From Paludibacteraceae bacterium (lineage in GTDB: Bacteria > Bacteroidota > Bacteroidia > Bacteroidales > Paludibacteraceae): a DNA stretch of 64,000 nucleotides. A program made the translations under genes and the position numbers. Below, in pieces: positions 25,883-36,777 of the stretch. The notes beneath the pieces were generated by a model. That model was given only the letters and a program-made list of their open reading frames with translations, was not told the DNA's origin and did no database searches. How positions within the stretch are numbered: position 1 is the stretch's first letter; each line of letters begins with the position of its first letter. The DNA is taken from NCBI GenBank assembly GCA_017454915.1, contig JAFTCC010000021.1, positions 1 to 64,000 on the forward strand. The letters are read 5' to 3'.

Positions 25883-28483
25883 ATGGAAAACGAAAACAAC
25901 ACTGATTTCCTGGAAACGGGAAAGATTATTAAAGTTGACATAGACGAGCAGATGCGCTCGTCGTACATCGACTATTCGATGTCAGTCATAGTAGCCCGTG
26001 CGCTGCCAGAGGTCCGCGATGGTTTGAAGCCTGTTAATCGCCGCGTTCTGTTTGGCATGAGCCAAGCGCACAACACGTCGGATAAACCGACTAAAAAGAG
26101 TGCGCGCATTGTGGGTGATGTGATGGGTAAGTACCACCCTCATGGCGACAGCAGTATTTACGGTACCTTGGTTAGGCTTGCCCAACCGTGGAACATGCGC
26201 TACTGTCTTGCTGAGGGTCAGGGCAACTTCGGCAACATAGACGGTGATGGCCCTGCTGCAATGCGTTACACCGAGGTGCGTCTGACGAAAATCGCGGAGG
26301 AGATGCTGCGTGACATAGACAAAGACACTGTTGACATGGTTGACAACTTCGACAACTCTGAGAAGGAGCCAGTCGTTCTGCCAACTCGTATACCGAACCT
26401 GCTCGTAAACGGCGCGTCAGGCATCGCCGTGGGTATGGCAACGAATATGCCCACGCACAACCTTTCGGAAGTTGTTGACGGCATAGTGGCGTACATAGAC
26501 GATCCGGACATCACAATAGAAGGCTTGATGCAGTACATCAAGGCTCCTGACTTTCCGACAGGTGGCATAATATATGGTTATCAGGGTGTTCGCGACGCCT
26601 ACAACACCGGACGTGGACGTATCGTGATACGCTCGCGCTGCGAAATTGAAATGGACAATGACGGCCGCGAACGCATTATAATAAAGGAGATACCATACCA
26701 GGTCGTTAAAAGCGAACTGGTGAAGAGCATAGCCGACCTTGTGAGAGACAAGCGCTTGGACGGCATAAGCGACATTTCGGACCACACGTCTAAGAAGGAG
26801 GGCTTGAGCATCGTGATAGAGATAAAACGCGATGCTAATGCCAACGTGGTACTGAATAAACTCTACAAGATGACAGCTCTGCAGTCGTCTTTCTCGGTAA
26901 ACAATATAGCGCTCGTGAAAGGGCGTCCGAAACTGCTGAACCTCCATGACCTTGTGAGCAATTTTGTTGAACACCGCATGGATGTCGTAACCCGGCGCAC
27001 TCAATTTGAATTGCGAAAAGCCCAAGAGCGAATGCATATACTTGACGGTTTGATAATAGCCGTTGACAATATAGACGAGGTTATCCACATAATCCGCAGC
27101 AGCCGTGCGGCCGATGAGGCTCGGCAGAGGCTCATGGAGCGGTTTGGCATGACCGACATTCAGAGCCGTTATGTAGTTGACTTGCGTCTCCGCGCTTTGA
27201 CAGGGCTTGCTATAGAAGACTTGAAACGTGAGTATGAGGAGGTCAAGGCACGTATTGAATATCTTACTAATGTGCTTGCTGACGAAAAACTGCGATATGA
27301 CATCGTAAAGCAGGAAATGCTCGAAATAAAGGAGCAATATGGCGATGAGCGCAAGACGCAAATCGTGATGTCTGCGGGAGAATTCACAGACATAGACTTC
27401 ATTGCAGACGACGAAGTTGTTATAACCGTCAGCCACATGGGCTACATCAAGAGCACGCCTCTTGCTGAATTCCGTGCCCAAGGCCGAGGCGGCAAAGGCA
27501 GCAAAGGCTCGGGAACAAGGGACACCGATTTCATAGAGTACATTTACCCCGCCACAAGGCACAATACGTTGCTCATCTTCACTCAGCGCGGTAGGTGCTA
27601 TTGGCTCAAAGTGTACGAACTTCCCGAAGACGGTAAAAACAGCAAAGGACGCTATATCAACAACCTGCTTAACCTTGAGGCCGGAGACAGCATCAACGCA
27701 CTCATACCAATTCAAAACCTCAACGACTCGGACTTTGTCAACAGTCACTATGTTGTATTCGCCACAAAACAAGGCATAATCAAAAAAACTGTGCTTGAGG
27801 CGTATTCAAGACCCCGCGCTGCCGGTGTAAACGCCATCATCATACGTGATGACGACAGAGTGGTTGACGTTTGCCTGACTGACGGTAACTCTGACGTGGT
27901 CATCGCCAACCGTCTTGGTAGGGCGATAAGGTTTAACGAAAACACCGTGAGAAGCATGGGCAGAATGTCAACGGGAGTGCGTGCGATGAACCTTAGGGAA
28001 GAGGGCAATGAAGTTGTTGGCATGGTTTGTGTACCACAGAATTCAGGACAGACCATCATGGTGGTGTCGGCAAATGGGTTCGGTAAGCGCACCAACCTTG
28101 ACGAAACAGACGAAAATGGAAATGTAGTTCCTGTTTACCGCATCACAAATAGAGGCGGTCAGGGCGTGAAAACAATCAACGTGACTGAAAAAACAGGCGA
28201 ACTCATCGCCATCAAGGCTGTTAACGATGATAACGACCTCATGATTATTAACCGCTCTGGCATAACACTCCGCCTCCGTGTGGCCGACGTGCGTGTGATG
28301 GGCCGACTGACGCAAGGAGTCAAACTCATCGACCTGCGTAAAGACACTATAGCAAGTGTGTGCTGCGTCAGCACAGAACCCGATGAGGAGGCAGCCCAAG
28401 TGGAGCAGAATGGTGAGGAACTGCCGGCTGAACCCGTCAGCGACGAACCAGAAGAGATTTTGCCTGACGAAACGGTTGAATAA
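25883..28483 (+). CDS. gyrA: DNA gyrase subunit A
   Basis: 866 residues. The A subunit cuts and rejoins DNA during ATP-driven negative supercoiling with GyrB. N-terminal winged-helix domain with catalytic Tyr129 in AAMRYTEVRL; coiled-coil tower; C-terminal beta-pinwheel with the GyrA-box QGRGGKGSKG, which separates gyrase from topoisomerase IV; and an acidic tail (EEAAQVEQNGEELPAE). In the quinolone region HPHGDSSIYG, Ser90 corresponds to E. coli Ser83 but Gly94 sits where E. coli has Asp87. Confidence 0.97.
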   Translation: MENENNTDFLETGKIIKVDIDEQMRSSYIDYSMSVIVARALPEVRDGLKPVNRRVLFGMSQAHNTSDKPTKKSARIVGDVMGKYHPHGDSSIYGTLVRLAQPWNMRYCLAEGQGNFGNIDGDGPAAMRYTEVRLTKIAEEMLRDIDKDTVDMVDNFDNSEKEPVVLPTRIPNLLVNGASGIAVGMATNMPTHNLSEVVDGIVAYIDDPDITIEGLMQYIKAPDFPTGGIIYGYQGVRDAYNTGRGRIVIRSRCEIEMDNDGRERIIIKEIPYQVVKSELVKSIADLVRDKRLDGISDISDHTSKKEGLSIVIEIKRDANANVVLNKLYKMTALQSSFSVNNIALVKGRPKLLNLHDLVSNFVEHRMDVVTRRTQFELRKAQERMHILDGLIIAVDNIDEVIHIIRSSRAADEARQRLMERFGMTDIQSRYVVDLRLRALTGLAIEDLKREYEEVKARIEYLTNVLADEKLRYDIVKQEMLEIKEQYGDERKTQIVMSAGEFTDIDFIADDEVVITVSHMGYIKSTPLAEFRAQGRGGKGSKGSGTRDTDFIEYIYPATRHNTLLIFTQRGRCYWLKVYELPEDGKNSKGRYINNLLNLEAGDSINALIPIQNLNDSDFVNSHYVVFATKQGIIKKTVLEAYSRPRAAGVNAIIIRDDDRVVDVCLTDGNSDVVIANRLGRAIRFNENTVRSMGRMSTGVRAMNLREEGNEVVGMVCVPQNSGQTIMVVSANGFGKRTNLDETDENGNVVPVYRITNRGGQGVKTINVTEKTGELIAIKAVNDDNDLMIINRSGITLRLRVADVRVMGRLTQGVKLIDLRKDTIASVCCVSTEPDEEAAQVEQNGEELPAEPVSDEPEEILPDETVE

Positions 28484-28523
28484 AGCCAATAGACAACTAA
28501 ATTTAACTAAAATAACGGAAGTC

Positions 28524-29777
28524 ATGAAAAAGACATTCTTAACATTGCTTGCAGTGGCAATGCTGCTGCCGGCAGTTGCCCAAAAGGCCAACGTGAGCAA
28601 GGCTCGCAACAAAACGCTTTCAGAGGAACCTGACTTTGCCGCCGCGCGCGAGGCGATACTGCCAGCCCTGACTAACGACGAAACCAAGGACGATCCCAAG
28701 ACATGGGAGGTAGCTGCCCAAATTGGCGAAATCGAAGGGCAAACTCTTGAGAGTCAAATATACATGGGCGGCGATGTGATGGCTATCGCGCAATCCATAG
28801 GAAAGGCACAGTATGAGTCAGCGGGCTATTTCACACAGGCCGCAACGCTGGCCGCCGTACCTAACGCCAAAGGTAAGCCGACCAATGCCGGAACACTTAA
28901 AAAATCTCAAAACGCACTGCTAGGATACTATACGGCACCTAACAACTATATTATTCAATATGGTAACAAACTCTTTGAGTCAAGGGACTATGAAGGTGCG
29001 TACAACGCTTTTATGAGATGGGCTACTATACCAGATCTGCCGTTCATGCAAGAACCTAAACTTTTGGCAAAAATGCCTAAGGACACGCTTAACTATCAAA
29101 TTAAATATTACGCTGCAAGAGCCAAATTTCTTGATGACAAGCATGCCGAGGCAATCAAAATTTGTGAGTCAATAAAAGACGGACTGTATGACCAGGAAGG
29201 TGTGCTTCAACTGATTACCGAGTCATACCGCCAGATGGGTGACACGGCGCAGTTCCTCGCCAATCTTGAGAGCGGCATGAAACGTTTCCCGAAAAGCCAA
29301 TGGTTTATCGGCACAATGATTAACCACTATGTTTTCGGTGGCAAATCAAAAGAGGCGCTTGAACTTGTTGACCGAATAATTGCCGAAGAGCCGCAAAACG
29401 GACAATACCGTTTCGTGAAAGGCAATCTGCTTAACAACCTTGAGCGTTTTGACGAAGCTTTCGCAAGTTATCAGGAAGCCCTCGATCTTAACGTCTCAAA
29501 AGAATTGGAACCTGAAGTGTATAGCGGCATCGGACGCTCTTTCTTCAACCATGCCGTAAAACTCAACGATGAGGCAACGTATGAAAAGGACATGAACCGC
29601 GTCAACCAACTTGATGCCGAGGCCAAAGACCTTTACAAAAAAGCGCTTGAGTATTTTGAGAAAGTGCGCGAACTCAATCCCAAGGACAAAGATAATCTCC
29701 GCACACTTCGCCAACTCTATTATCGCTTCCAGATGCACGATAAGTATGAACAAATTGGTGCCGAACTCGCCAACTAA
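28524..29777 (+). CDS. Secreted or periplasmic TPR-repeat protein
   Basis: 417 residues. I start at ATG 28524 because it opens a clear signal peptide (MKKTFLTLLAVAMLLPAVAQ); the frame upstream overlaps gyrA. The body is helical with several TPR-like units (KLFESRDYEGAYNAFMRWAT, KGNLLNNLERFDEAFASYQE, DLYKKALEYFEKVRELNP), suited to protein-protein contacts in the envelope. It starts 40 bases after gyrA and ends at a strong terminator, so it may be read from the gyrA promoter. Specific function unknown. Confidence 0.85.
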   Translation: MKKTFLTLLAVAMLLPAVAQKANVSKARNKTLSEEPDFAAAREAILPALTNDETKDDPKTWEVAAQIGEIEGQTLESQIYMGGDVMAIAQSIGKAQYESAGYFTQAATLAAVPNAKGKPTNAGTLKKSQNALLGYYTAPNNYIIQYGNKLFESRDYEGAYNAFMRWATIPDLPFMQEPKLLAKMPKDTLNYQIKYYAARAKFLDDKHAEAIKICESIKDGLYDQEGVLQLITESYRQMGDTAQFLANLESGMKRFPKSQWFIGTMINHYVFGGKSKEALELVDRIIAEEPQNGQYRFVKGNLLNNLERFDEAFASYQEALDLNVSKELEPEVYSGIGRSFFNHAVKLNDEATYEKDMNRVNQLDAEAKDLYKKALEYFEKVRELNPKDKDNLRTLRQLYYRFQMHDKYEQIGAELAN

Positions 29778-29807
29778 TCCATTTTATTTAAAGGTTAAAC
29801 AAAAGAG

Positions 29808-29839
29808 AGTGCTTTCCGGCAGGGAAGCACTTTTTTTTT
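29808..29839 (+). terminator. Terminator after the TPR gene
   Basis: Stem 29808-29817 with 29822-29831 (AGTGCTTTCC/GGGAAGCACT, one G-U pair), 4-base loop, nine T residues. Confidence 0.92.
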
Positions 29840-29951
29840 GCTGTTTAATGCTTTGCCACTCTTTCGGAAATTGAAAATGGTAAAACGTAAATTGAAATTT
29901 CAAATTGTAATTGTGCCGTAGTGTTTGTCAATAAAAATTTTTCTCTAATCC

Positions 29952-29983
29952 TTTGGTAGTTAAAAAAATAATTCGTAACTTTG
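29952..29983 (+). promoter_or_regulatory. Promoter of the str/S10/spc/alpha supercluster
   Basis: TTTG (29952-29955) and TAACTTTG (29976-29983) are 20 bases apart, a near-ideal Bacteroidota promoter, 73 bases before rpsL. Confidence 0.85.
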
Positions 29984-30055
29984 CAGTCCATTTGGTGCAT
30001 TTGTGCCCAAAGTATGTAAAGTCAACAAAATTAAGTATTTAAATCAAAAAACAAA

Positions 30056-30436
<381 letters not shown>

Positions 30437-30606
30437 ACACATTATAATAAAGGATGCTGGCTATACATATATTATGTAGCTGATATTTTAGAGTTGACAG
30501 GTTGAGTAAACCGCCAAAAGTCGGTTGAAGCAACAGCAACCACAAATAATCCTTAAACAAAACTTTTATCCAACCACACTCTGGATAGTAAAAACGAAAA
30601 ACAACA
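30437..30606 (+). promoter_or_regulatory. Long structured spacer between rpsL and rpsG
   Basis: 170 bases without a gene. Holds a hairpin at 30460-30480 (GCT-ACATA paired with TATGT-AGC) and a smaller one at 30523-30541 (GGTTG/CAACC). In E. coli the same spacer carries the S7 binding site that regulates the str operon; whether it does so here is inference. No T-tract follows, so it is not a simple terminator. Confidence 0.4.
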
Positions 30607-31083
30607 ATGAGAAAAGCTAAACCAAAAAAACGTATCATCCTTCCGGATCCCGTTTTCAATGAATCAATGGTCACCAAGTTTGTGAACCACCTTATGCTCG
30701 ACGGCAAAAAATCAATCGCTTTTAGGATATTTTATGATAGCCTCGATGTCATCGCATCTAAGATGAAAGACGTAGAACTCACCCCTCTTGAGATATTCAA
30801 GAAAGGTCTTGACAATGTCACACCTCTCGTGGAGGTTAAGTCGCGCCGTATCGGTGGTGCCACTTTCCAAGTGCCTACCGAAATCCGTCCTGACCGCAAA
30901 GAGTCAATCTCGATGAAGAACATCATCATCTTCGCTCGCAAGCGCGGAGGACGTTCAATGGCAGAAAAGCTCGCTGCTGAAATCATGGACGCATATAATA
31001 ACCAAGGAGGAGCATTCAAACGTAAAGAGGATATGCACCGCATGGCAGAGGCCAACCGTGCATTCGCGCACTTCAGATTCTAA
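30607..31083 (+). CDS. rpsG: 30S ribosomal protein S7
   Basis: 158 residues. Primary binder of the 16S rRNA 3' major domain, organising the head of the small subunit. N-terminal basic tail, core ([20 protein letters not shown]) and the EIRPDR motif are typical. Seventeen bases before fusA. Confidence 0.98.
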   Translation: MRKAKPKKRIILPDPVFNESMVTKFVNHLMLDGKKSIAFRIFYDSLDVIASKMKDVELTPLEIFKKGLDNVTPLVEVKSRRIGGATFQVPTEIRPDRKESISMKNIIIFARKRGGRSMAEKLAAEIMDAYNNQGGAFKRKEDMHRMAEANRAFAHFRF

Positions 31084-31100
31084 TCTCGAGACTAATCTAA

Positions 31101-33218
31101 ATGGCAAAACAAGACTTACATCTTACACGTAATATCGGTATCATGGCTCACATCGATGCCGGTAAGACTACTACATCTGAACGTATTCTGTTTTACACCG
31201 GCTTGACTCACAAAATTGGTGAGGTTCACGATGGTGCAGCAACCATGGACTGGATGGAGCAGGAACAAGAGCGTGGTATAACAATCACATCTGCCGCAAC
31301 CACCACCTACTGGAACTATGCCGGTAAAAAGTATAAAATCAACCTTATTGACACTCCGGGGCACGTAGACTTCACGGTCGAGGTGGAACGCTCTTTGCGT
31401 ATTCTTGACGGCGCTATCGCTACATTCTGCGCTGTCGGCGGTGTTGAACCCCAGTCAGAAACTGTTTGGCGCCAAGCTGATAAGTATAATGTGCCCAGAA
31501 TAGGGTATGTGAACAAAATGGACCGCTCTGGAGCTGACTTTTTTGAGGTCGTAAGGCAAGTTAAAGAAGTGCTCGGAGCTCATCCGTGCCCCATTCAGAT
31601 TCCTATCGGCGCAGAAGAAACTTTCAAAGGCGTGATTGACCTTATCAAAATGAAAGCTATTCTTTGGCACGACGAGTCAATGGGCGCTGAATACTCTGAA
31701 GAGGAAATCCCCGAATCACTTCTTGCCGAAGCTAATGAGTGGCGCGACAAGATGCTTGAGGCTATCGCCGAATTCGATGACGCTGTGATGGAAAAGTATT
31801 TTGACGATCCCTCAACCATTTCTGAAGAAGAAATCCGCAGTGCCATAAGAAAAGGCACTTTGAGCATGGCAATTAACCCCATGCTTTGCGGCTCGTCATT
31901 CAAGAATAAAGGCGTGCAAACATTGCTTGACGCAGTGTGCGCCTTCCTGCCATCGCCGCTTGACACACCCGAAATAATAGGAGCGGACCAAGCCGACCCC
32001 GAAAAACAGATTATCCGTCATCCTGACGAGAATGAGCCCTTGTGCGCACTCGCATTTAAGATTGCAACAGACCCATACGTCGGACGTCTGTGCTTCTTCC
32101 GCGTTTATTCAGGCAAACTTGAGGCTGGATCATATATTTATAATCCACGCTCTGGAAAAAAAGAACGCATCTCCCGTATATTCCAAATGCACTCTAACCA
32201 CCAAAACCCGGTTGAGGTGATTGGTGCAGGCGATATAGGCGCAGGTGTGGGCTTCAAGGATATCCGCACTGGTGATACGCTCACTGACGAAGCTCATCCG
32301 CTCGTTCTTGAGTCTATCGACTTCCCCGATCCCGTTATAGGCATTTCTGTAGAACCTAAAACTCAGAAAGACCTTGACCGCCTCGGATTCGGATTGTCTA
32401 AACTGGCAGAAGAAGACCCGACCTTTACCGTCAAGACTGACGAGCAAACAGGACAAACTGTTATTAGCGGTATGGGTGAACTTCACCTTGAGATTATCAT
32501 TGACCGCCTCAAACGCGAGTTTAAGGTTGAATGTAACCAAGGTAGGCCGCAAGTTGCGTACCGTGAAGCTATCACTCAACCCGTGGAACTCCGCGAAGTA
32601 TATAAGAAACAATCTGGTGGCCGTGGTAAATTCGCTGACATCATCGTTCGCGTTGAACCTGCCGATCCTGATTTTGACGGACAACTTCAGTTTGTTGACG
32701 TTGTCAAAGGCGGTAATGTGCCTAAAGAATACATACCTTCTGTGCAGAAGGGCTTCCAGATGGCGATGAAATCTGGTATCCTGGCTGGCTATCCGCTTGA
32801 CAAACTCAAAGTTACACTGCTTGATGGTTCGTTCCATCCTGTTGACTCAGACCAACTCTCGTTTGAGGTTTGCGCCCAGATAGCATTCAAAAATGCTTGC
32901 GCAAAGGCTAAACCCGTGCTCATGGAGCCGATTATGAAAATGGAAGTCGTAACTCCTGAGGAAAACATGGGCGACGTAATAGGCGACCTCAACAAGCGCC
33001 GCGGTCAAGTAGAAGGCATGGAAACCAGTCGCACAGGTGCAAGAATCGTCAAAGCTAAAGTGCCGCTCGCAGAAACATTCGGTTATGTTACAGCGCTGCG
33101 CACCATTACTTCAGGACGCGCTACCTCATCAATGGAATTCAGCCATTATGCCGAGGTATCTTCGTCAATCGCCAAATCAGTGCTTGAAGAAGTTAAAGGA
33201 CGTGTCGATTTATTGTAA
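31101..33218 (+). CDS. fusA: Elongation factor G
   Basis: 705 residues. GTPase that drives tRNA-mRNA translocation and, with RRF, ribosome recycling. GTPase motifs: [13 protein letters not shown] (P-loop), [16 protein letters not shown], and NKMD. Domains II-V follow in the usual order. As in most Bacteroidota, no tuf gene follows it; S10 does. Confidence 0.98.
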   Translation: MAKQDLHLTRNIGIMAHIDAGKTTTSERILFYTGLTHKIGEVHDGAATMDWMEQEQERGITITSAATTTYWNYAGKKYKINLIDTPGHVDFTVEVERSLRILDGAIATFCAVGGVEPQSETVWRQADKYNVPRIGYVNKMDRSGADFFEVVRQVKEVLGAHPCPIQIPIGAEETFKGVIDLIKMKAILWHDESMGAEYSEEEIPESLLAEANEWRDKMLEAIAEFDDAVMEKYFDDPSTISEEEIRSAIRKGTLSMAINPMLCGSSFKNKGVQTLLDAVCAFLPSPLDTPEIIGADQADPEKQIIRHPDENEPLCALAFKIATDPYVGRLCFFRVYSGKLEAGSYIYNPRSGKKERISRIFQMHSNHQNPVEVIGAGDIGAGVGFKDIRTGDTLTDEAHPLVLESIDFPDPVIGISVEPKTQKDLDRLGFGLSKLAEEDPTFTVKTDEQTGQTVISGMGELHLEIIIDRLKREFKVECNQGRPQVAYREAITQPVELREVYKKQSGGRGKFADIIVRVEPADPDFDGQLQFVDVVKGGNVPKEYIPSVQKGFQMAMKSGILAGYPLDKLKVTLLDGSFHPVDSDQLSFEVCAQIAFKNACAKAKPVLMEPIMKMEVVTPEENMGDVIGDLNKRRGQVEGMETSRTGARIVKAKVPLAETFGYVTALRTITSGRATSSMEFSHYAEVSSSIAKSVLEEVKGRVDLL

Positions 33219-33229
33219 ATAATAAAACA

Positions 33230-33276
33230 CTCAATTCCGCAGGTTAGCAAATGACTCTTAACTTGCGGAATTTGAG
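33230..33276 (+). promoter_or_regulatory. Strong stem-loop between fusA and rpsJ
   Basis: A 17-pair stem with one bulged base: 33230-33246 pairs with 33258-33276 around an 11-base loop. There is no T-tract after it, so it is unlikely to be an efficient terminator. It could be an RNA processing site or an autoregulatory leader of the S10 part of the cluster. Confidence 0.6.
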
Positions 33277-33308
33277 CTTAATATCAATAACATTTTAACA
33301 ACTTTATT

Positions 33309-33611
33309 ATGAGTCAGAAAATTAGAATCAAACTCAAGTCCTACGACCACAACCTCGTGGACAAATCAGCCGAAAAAATCGTGAAGTCAGTTAAAGCTAC
33401 TGGTGTAATAGTTAGCGGTCCAATTCCGCTTCCCACACACAAGCGCATCTTCACAGTAAACCGCTCAACTTTCGTGAATAAAAAATCACGCGAGCAGTTC
33501 CAATTGTCGGCTTACAAACGTCTGATAGACATCTATAACCCCAACACTAACACCATCGACGCCCTGATGAAACTCGAAATACCATCTGGCGTTGAGGTAT
33601 CAATCAAATAA
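33309..33611 (+). CDS. rpsJ: 30S ribosomal protein S10
   Basis: 100 residues. Small-subunit head protein, also the partner of NusB in antitermination in other bacteria. Conserved [15 protein letters not shown] loop. Follows the strong stem-loop after fusA by 32 bases. Confidence 0.98.
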   Translation: MSQKIRIKLKSYDHNLVDKSAEKIVKSVKATGVIVSGPIPLPTHKRIFTVNRSTFVNKKSREQFQLSAYKRLIDIYNPNTNTIDALMKLEIPSGVEVSIK

Positions 33612-33639
33612 TTATTAACATCCCAAAATTTAATTTGAA

Positions 33640-34257
33640 ATGCCAGGATTATTAGGAAAAAAAATCGGAATGACATCCGTTTTCAGTGCCGATGGCAAGA
33701 ACGTGCCATGCACTGTTATCGAAGTAGGTCCTTGCGTTGTTACCCAGATTAAGACCCTCGAGAAGGACGGCTATGAAGCTGTGCAAATCGGTTTCCAGGA
33801 AAAAACCGAGAAACACACCAACAAGGCTGAAGCCGGACACTTCAAGGCTGCAGGAGTAACCCCGCAAAGGCACTTGGCCGAGTTCAAAGGATTTGACAAA
33901 GACCTTAAATTAGGTGACAAAATCACCGTTGAGTTGTTTGAGGAGAACTCCTTTGTTGACGTTATCGGCACATCAAAAGGTAAAGGTTTCCAAGGTGTTG
34001 TAAAACGCCACGGCTTTGGTGGTGTCGGACAAAAGACACACGGTCAGGATGACCGCCAGAGGGCTCCAGGTTCACTCGGAGCATCATCTTATCCTTCACG
34101 CGTATTCAAAGGAATGCGTATGGCAGGACGCATGGGTGGTGACCGCGTAACTGTGCAAAACCTCCAAGTTCTTAAAGTATTGCCAGAACATAACCTTCTG
34201 CTCGTCAAAGGCTCTGTTCCAGGCGCTAAAAATTCATTAGTTATCGTCAACAAGTAA
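33640..34257 (+). CDS. rplC: 50S ribosomal protein L3
   Basis: 205 residues. Early assembly protein near the peptidyl-transferase centre. Contains the long loop with [20 protein letters not shown]. One base separates its stop from the rplD start. Confidence 0.98.
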   Translation: MPGLLGKKIGMTSVFSADGKNVPCTVIEVGPCVVTQIKTLEKDGYEAVQIGFQEKTEKHTNKAEAGHFKAAGVTPQRHLAEFKGFDKDLKLGDKITVELFEENSFVDVIGTSKGKGFQGVVKRHGFGGVGQKTHGQDDRQRAPGSLGASSYPSRVFKGMRMAGRMGGDRVTVQNLQVLKVLPEHNLLLVKGSVPGAKNSLVIVNK

Positions 34258-34258
34258 T

Positions 34259-34888
34259 ATGGAACTCAGCGTATATAACATAAAAGGCGAAGACACTGGA
34301 AGAAAAGTACAGTTGAATGATGCCATCTTTGCTGTAGCCCCGAACGAGCATGCCATGTATCTCGACGTTAAGCAGTACTTGGCTAACCAGCGTCAGGGCA
34401 CGCACAAATCAAAACAGCGTAGCGAAATCGCTGGCAGTACCCGCAAACTCGGACGCCAGAAAGGCGGCGGTGGCGCACGTCCCGGCGATATTAAATCACC
34501 TGTTCGCGTTGGCGGCGGACGTGTCTTCGGACCAGTACCCCGCGACTACAGCTTCAAACTGAACAAAAAACTTAAAGCACTTGCGCGCAAATCAGCTCTC
34601 TCATGCAAGGCGCAGGAAAACAATGTCATTGTTCTTGATACACTTGAATTTGCAGAACCTAAGACCAAAGAATTCATTGCTGTATTAAATAACCTTAAAA
34701 TCAATGGCAAAAAGGCCCTGTTTATTTTGCCAAGTGTAAATAAAAACGTAATTTTGTCGGCTCGTAATCTGCAACGCACAAATGTGGCACTCGCAACAGA
34801 ATTAAGCACTTATGTAATTCTGAATGCGAATGTTGTTGTGTTAACTGTTGACGCAGTAGAAGCCCTCGGTCAAACCTTTAAGGCTTAA
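34259..34888 (+). CDS. rplD: 50S ribosomal protein L4
   Basis: 209 residues. Its extended loop ([15 protein letters not shown]) lines the exit tunnel together with L22. In E. coli L4 also represses the S10 operon; no such leader match is evident here beyond the hairpin before rpsJ. Confidence 0.98.
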   Translation: MELSVYNIKGEDTGRKVQLNDAIFAVAPNEHAMYLDVKQYLANQRQGTHKSKQRSEIAGSTRKLGRQKGGGGARPGDIKSPVRVGGGRVFGPVPRDYSFKLNKKLKALARKSALSCKAQENNVIVLDTLEFAEPKTKEFIAVLNNLKINGKKALFILPSVNKNVILSARNLQRTNVALATELSTYVILNANVVVLTVDAVEALGQTFKA

Positions 34889-34894
34889 ATCATC

Positions 34895-35185
34895 ATGGCA
34901 ATCGAACTCAAACCCATAGTAACAGAGAAAATGAACAAGCTTGGCGAGAAACTCAATCGCTACGCTTTCCGCGTAGACAAGTCCGCCAACAAAGTTGAAA
35001 TCAAAAAATCTGTTGAGCAAATCTACGGCGTAACTGTAGTGTCTGTCAACACAAGCATTCAACCATCTAAAAACAAACGCCGCTACACTCGCAGCGGTGT
35101 GATTAGTGGACGCACCGAGTCTTTCAAAAAGGCTATCGTTACACTTAAAGAAGGTGATAAAATCGATTTTTATAGCAATATCTAA
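34895..35185 (+). CDS. rplW: 50S ribosomal protein L23
   Basis: 96 residues. Sits at the tunnel exit, docking site for trigger factor and SRP. Typical IVTEKMNKLGE start and KVEIKKSVEQIYGV strand. Confidence 0.97.
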   Translation: MAIELKPIVTEKMNKLGEKLNRYAFRVDKSANKVEIKKSVEQIYGVTVVSVNTSIQPSKNKRRYTRSGVISGRTESFKKAIVTLKEGDKIDFYSNI

Positions 35186-35194
35186 TTTTTAACA

Positions 35195-36019
35195 ATGGCT
35201 GTACGTAAATTAAAGCCCACAACACCGGGGCAAAGGCACAAGATTATTGGCACGTTCGACACAATTACGGCGAGCAGGCCAGAAAAATCTCTGGTGTTCG
35301 GATTGAAAAAGACCGGCGGTCGCAACAACGATGGTAAAATGACCATGCGTATGATCGGCGGCGGACACAAGAGAAAATACCGCGTAATTGACTTCAAACG
35401 CAACAAAGACGGTGTTCCGGCAGTAGTTAAGACAATCGAGTATGACCCTAACCGCTCTGCTCGCATAGCTCTTCTTTTCTATGCTGACGGTGAAAAACGT
35501 TACATTCTTGCTCCCAACGGACTGCAAGTAGGTCAAACAGTTCTTTCAGGTGCAGAAGCCGCTCCTGAAGTTGGTAATGCGCTTCCGCTGCAGAACATTC
35601 CGCTTGGCGCTATCATCCACAACATCGAACTCCGTCCAGGACAAGGTGCTGCTATGGTTCGCTCGGCAGGCGTGTTCGCCCAGCTCACATCACGTGAAGA
35701 CAAGTATGCTATCATCAAACTTCCTTCAGGCGAAATCCGCAAAGTGCTCTGCGCTTGCCGCGCAACAGTTGGCGCTGTAGGCAATTCAGACCACTCTCTC
35801 GAACACTCTGGCAAAGCAGGACGCACACGCTGGCTCGGAAGAAGACCGAGAGTACGCGGCGTTGTTATGAACCCTGTTGATCACCCGATGGGTGGTGGTG
35901 AAGGACGCCAGTCAGGCGGACATCCGCGCTCACGCAAAGGCTTGCTGGCTAAAGGCCTCAAAACACGCAAACCAAAAAAGCAATCCAGCAAGTACATCAT
36001 TGAAAGAAAACGGAAATAA
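35195..36019 (+). CDS. rplB: 50S ribosomal protein L2
   Basis: 274 residues. Needed for subunit joining and peptidyl transfer. The C-terminal [20 protein letters not shown] carries the conserved His near the active centre. Confidence 0.98.
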   Translation: MAVRKLKPTTPGQRHKIIGTFDTITASRPEKSLVFGLKKTGGRNNDGKMTMRMIGGGHKRKYRVIDFKRNKDGVPAVVKTIEYDPNRSARIALLFYADGEKRYILAPNGLQVGQTVLSGAEAAPEVGNALPLQNIPLGAIIHNIELRPGQGAAMVRSAGVFAQLTSREDKYAIIKLPSGEIRKVLCACRATVGAVGNSDHSLEHSGKAGRTRWLGRRPRVRGVVMNPVDHPMGGGEGRQSGGHPRSRKGLLAKGLKTRKPKKQSSKYIIERKRK

Positions 36020-36036
36020 TAAACTAATATTCTACT

Positions 36037-36303
36037 ATGAGCCGTTCATTAAAAAAAGGTCCCTATATCGCTTTGTCGCTTGAGAAAAAAGTGCTTGCCA
36101 TGAACGAGAGCGGAAAGAAATCCGTTATCAAGACTTGGTCAAGGGCTTCAATGATTTCCCCCGACTTCGTAGGGCACACCATAGCAGTCCACAATGGAAA
36201 TAAATTTATACCAGTGTACATTACCGAAAACATGGTAGGTCACAAACTTGGTGAGTTCGCTCCAACCCGCACTTTCCGCGGACACTCGGGCAACAAAAAA
36301 TAA
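36037..36303 (+). CDS. rpsS: 30S ribosomal protein S19
   Basis: 88 residues. Binds the small-subunit head with S13. SRSLKKGPY start and [17 protein letters not shown] are conserved. Confidence 0.97.
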   Translation: MSRSLKKGPYIALSLEKKVLAMNESGKKSVIKTWSRASMISPDFVGHTIAVHNGNKFIPVYITENMVGHKLGEFAPTRTFRGHSGNKK

Positions 36304-36343
36304 TCCATTGATAATTATTAACTAAAAAATCATTCTACACACA

Positions 36344-36772
36344 ATGGGTGCAAGAAAAAGAATAGCAGCCGAAAAACGCAAAGAAGCAAACAAGTCTCTT
36401 TACTTCGCAAAACTCAATTCGGTTCCCACGTCTCCGCGCAAGATGCGCCTCGTGGCGGACATGATTAGAGGCATGGAAGTGAACAAGGCATTGGGAGCAC
36501 TTCGTTTCTCGAAAAAAGAAGCTTCGATAAGACTCGAAAAGCTTCTCAAATCCGCAATCGCCAACTGGGAACAGAAAACTGGGCTTAAGGCGGATGAAAA
36601 CAATGTATTGTATGTAACCAAAATCGCTGTCGACTCGGCAACTATGCTCAAACGTCTGCGCACCGCTCCTCAAGGACGCGGATACCGTATTCGCAAACGC
36701 TCTAACCACGTTACCTTGTTTGTTGACACGAAAGGCAATCAAGAAACTCAACAAGAACCTCAAAACAATTAA
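36344..36772 (+). CDS. rplV: 50S ribosomal protein L22
   Basis: 142 residues. Lines the exit tunnel with its beta-hairpin ([16 protein letters not shown]). It has an extra C-terminal tail ([15 protein letters not shown]), Gln/Asn-rich, longer than the about 110 residues of E. coli L22. Confidence 0.97.
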   Translation: MGARKRIAAEKRKEANKSLYFAKLNSVPTSPRKMRLVADMIRGMEVNKALGALRFSKKEASIRLEKLLKSAIANWEQKTGLKADENNVLYVTKIAVDSATMLKRLRTAPQGRGYRIRKRSNHVTLFVDTKGNQETQQEPQNN

Positions 36773-36777
36773 GCTCG

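Noticed and set aside
26417-27772. 451-residue open frame on the minus strand inside gyrA
   Set aside because: Shadow frame; Cys- and Tyr-rich sequence with no motif, fully inside a well-conserved gene.
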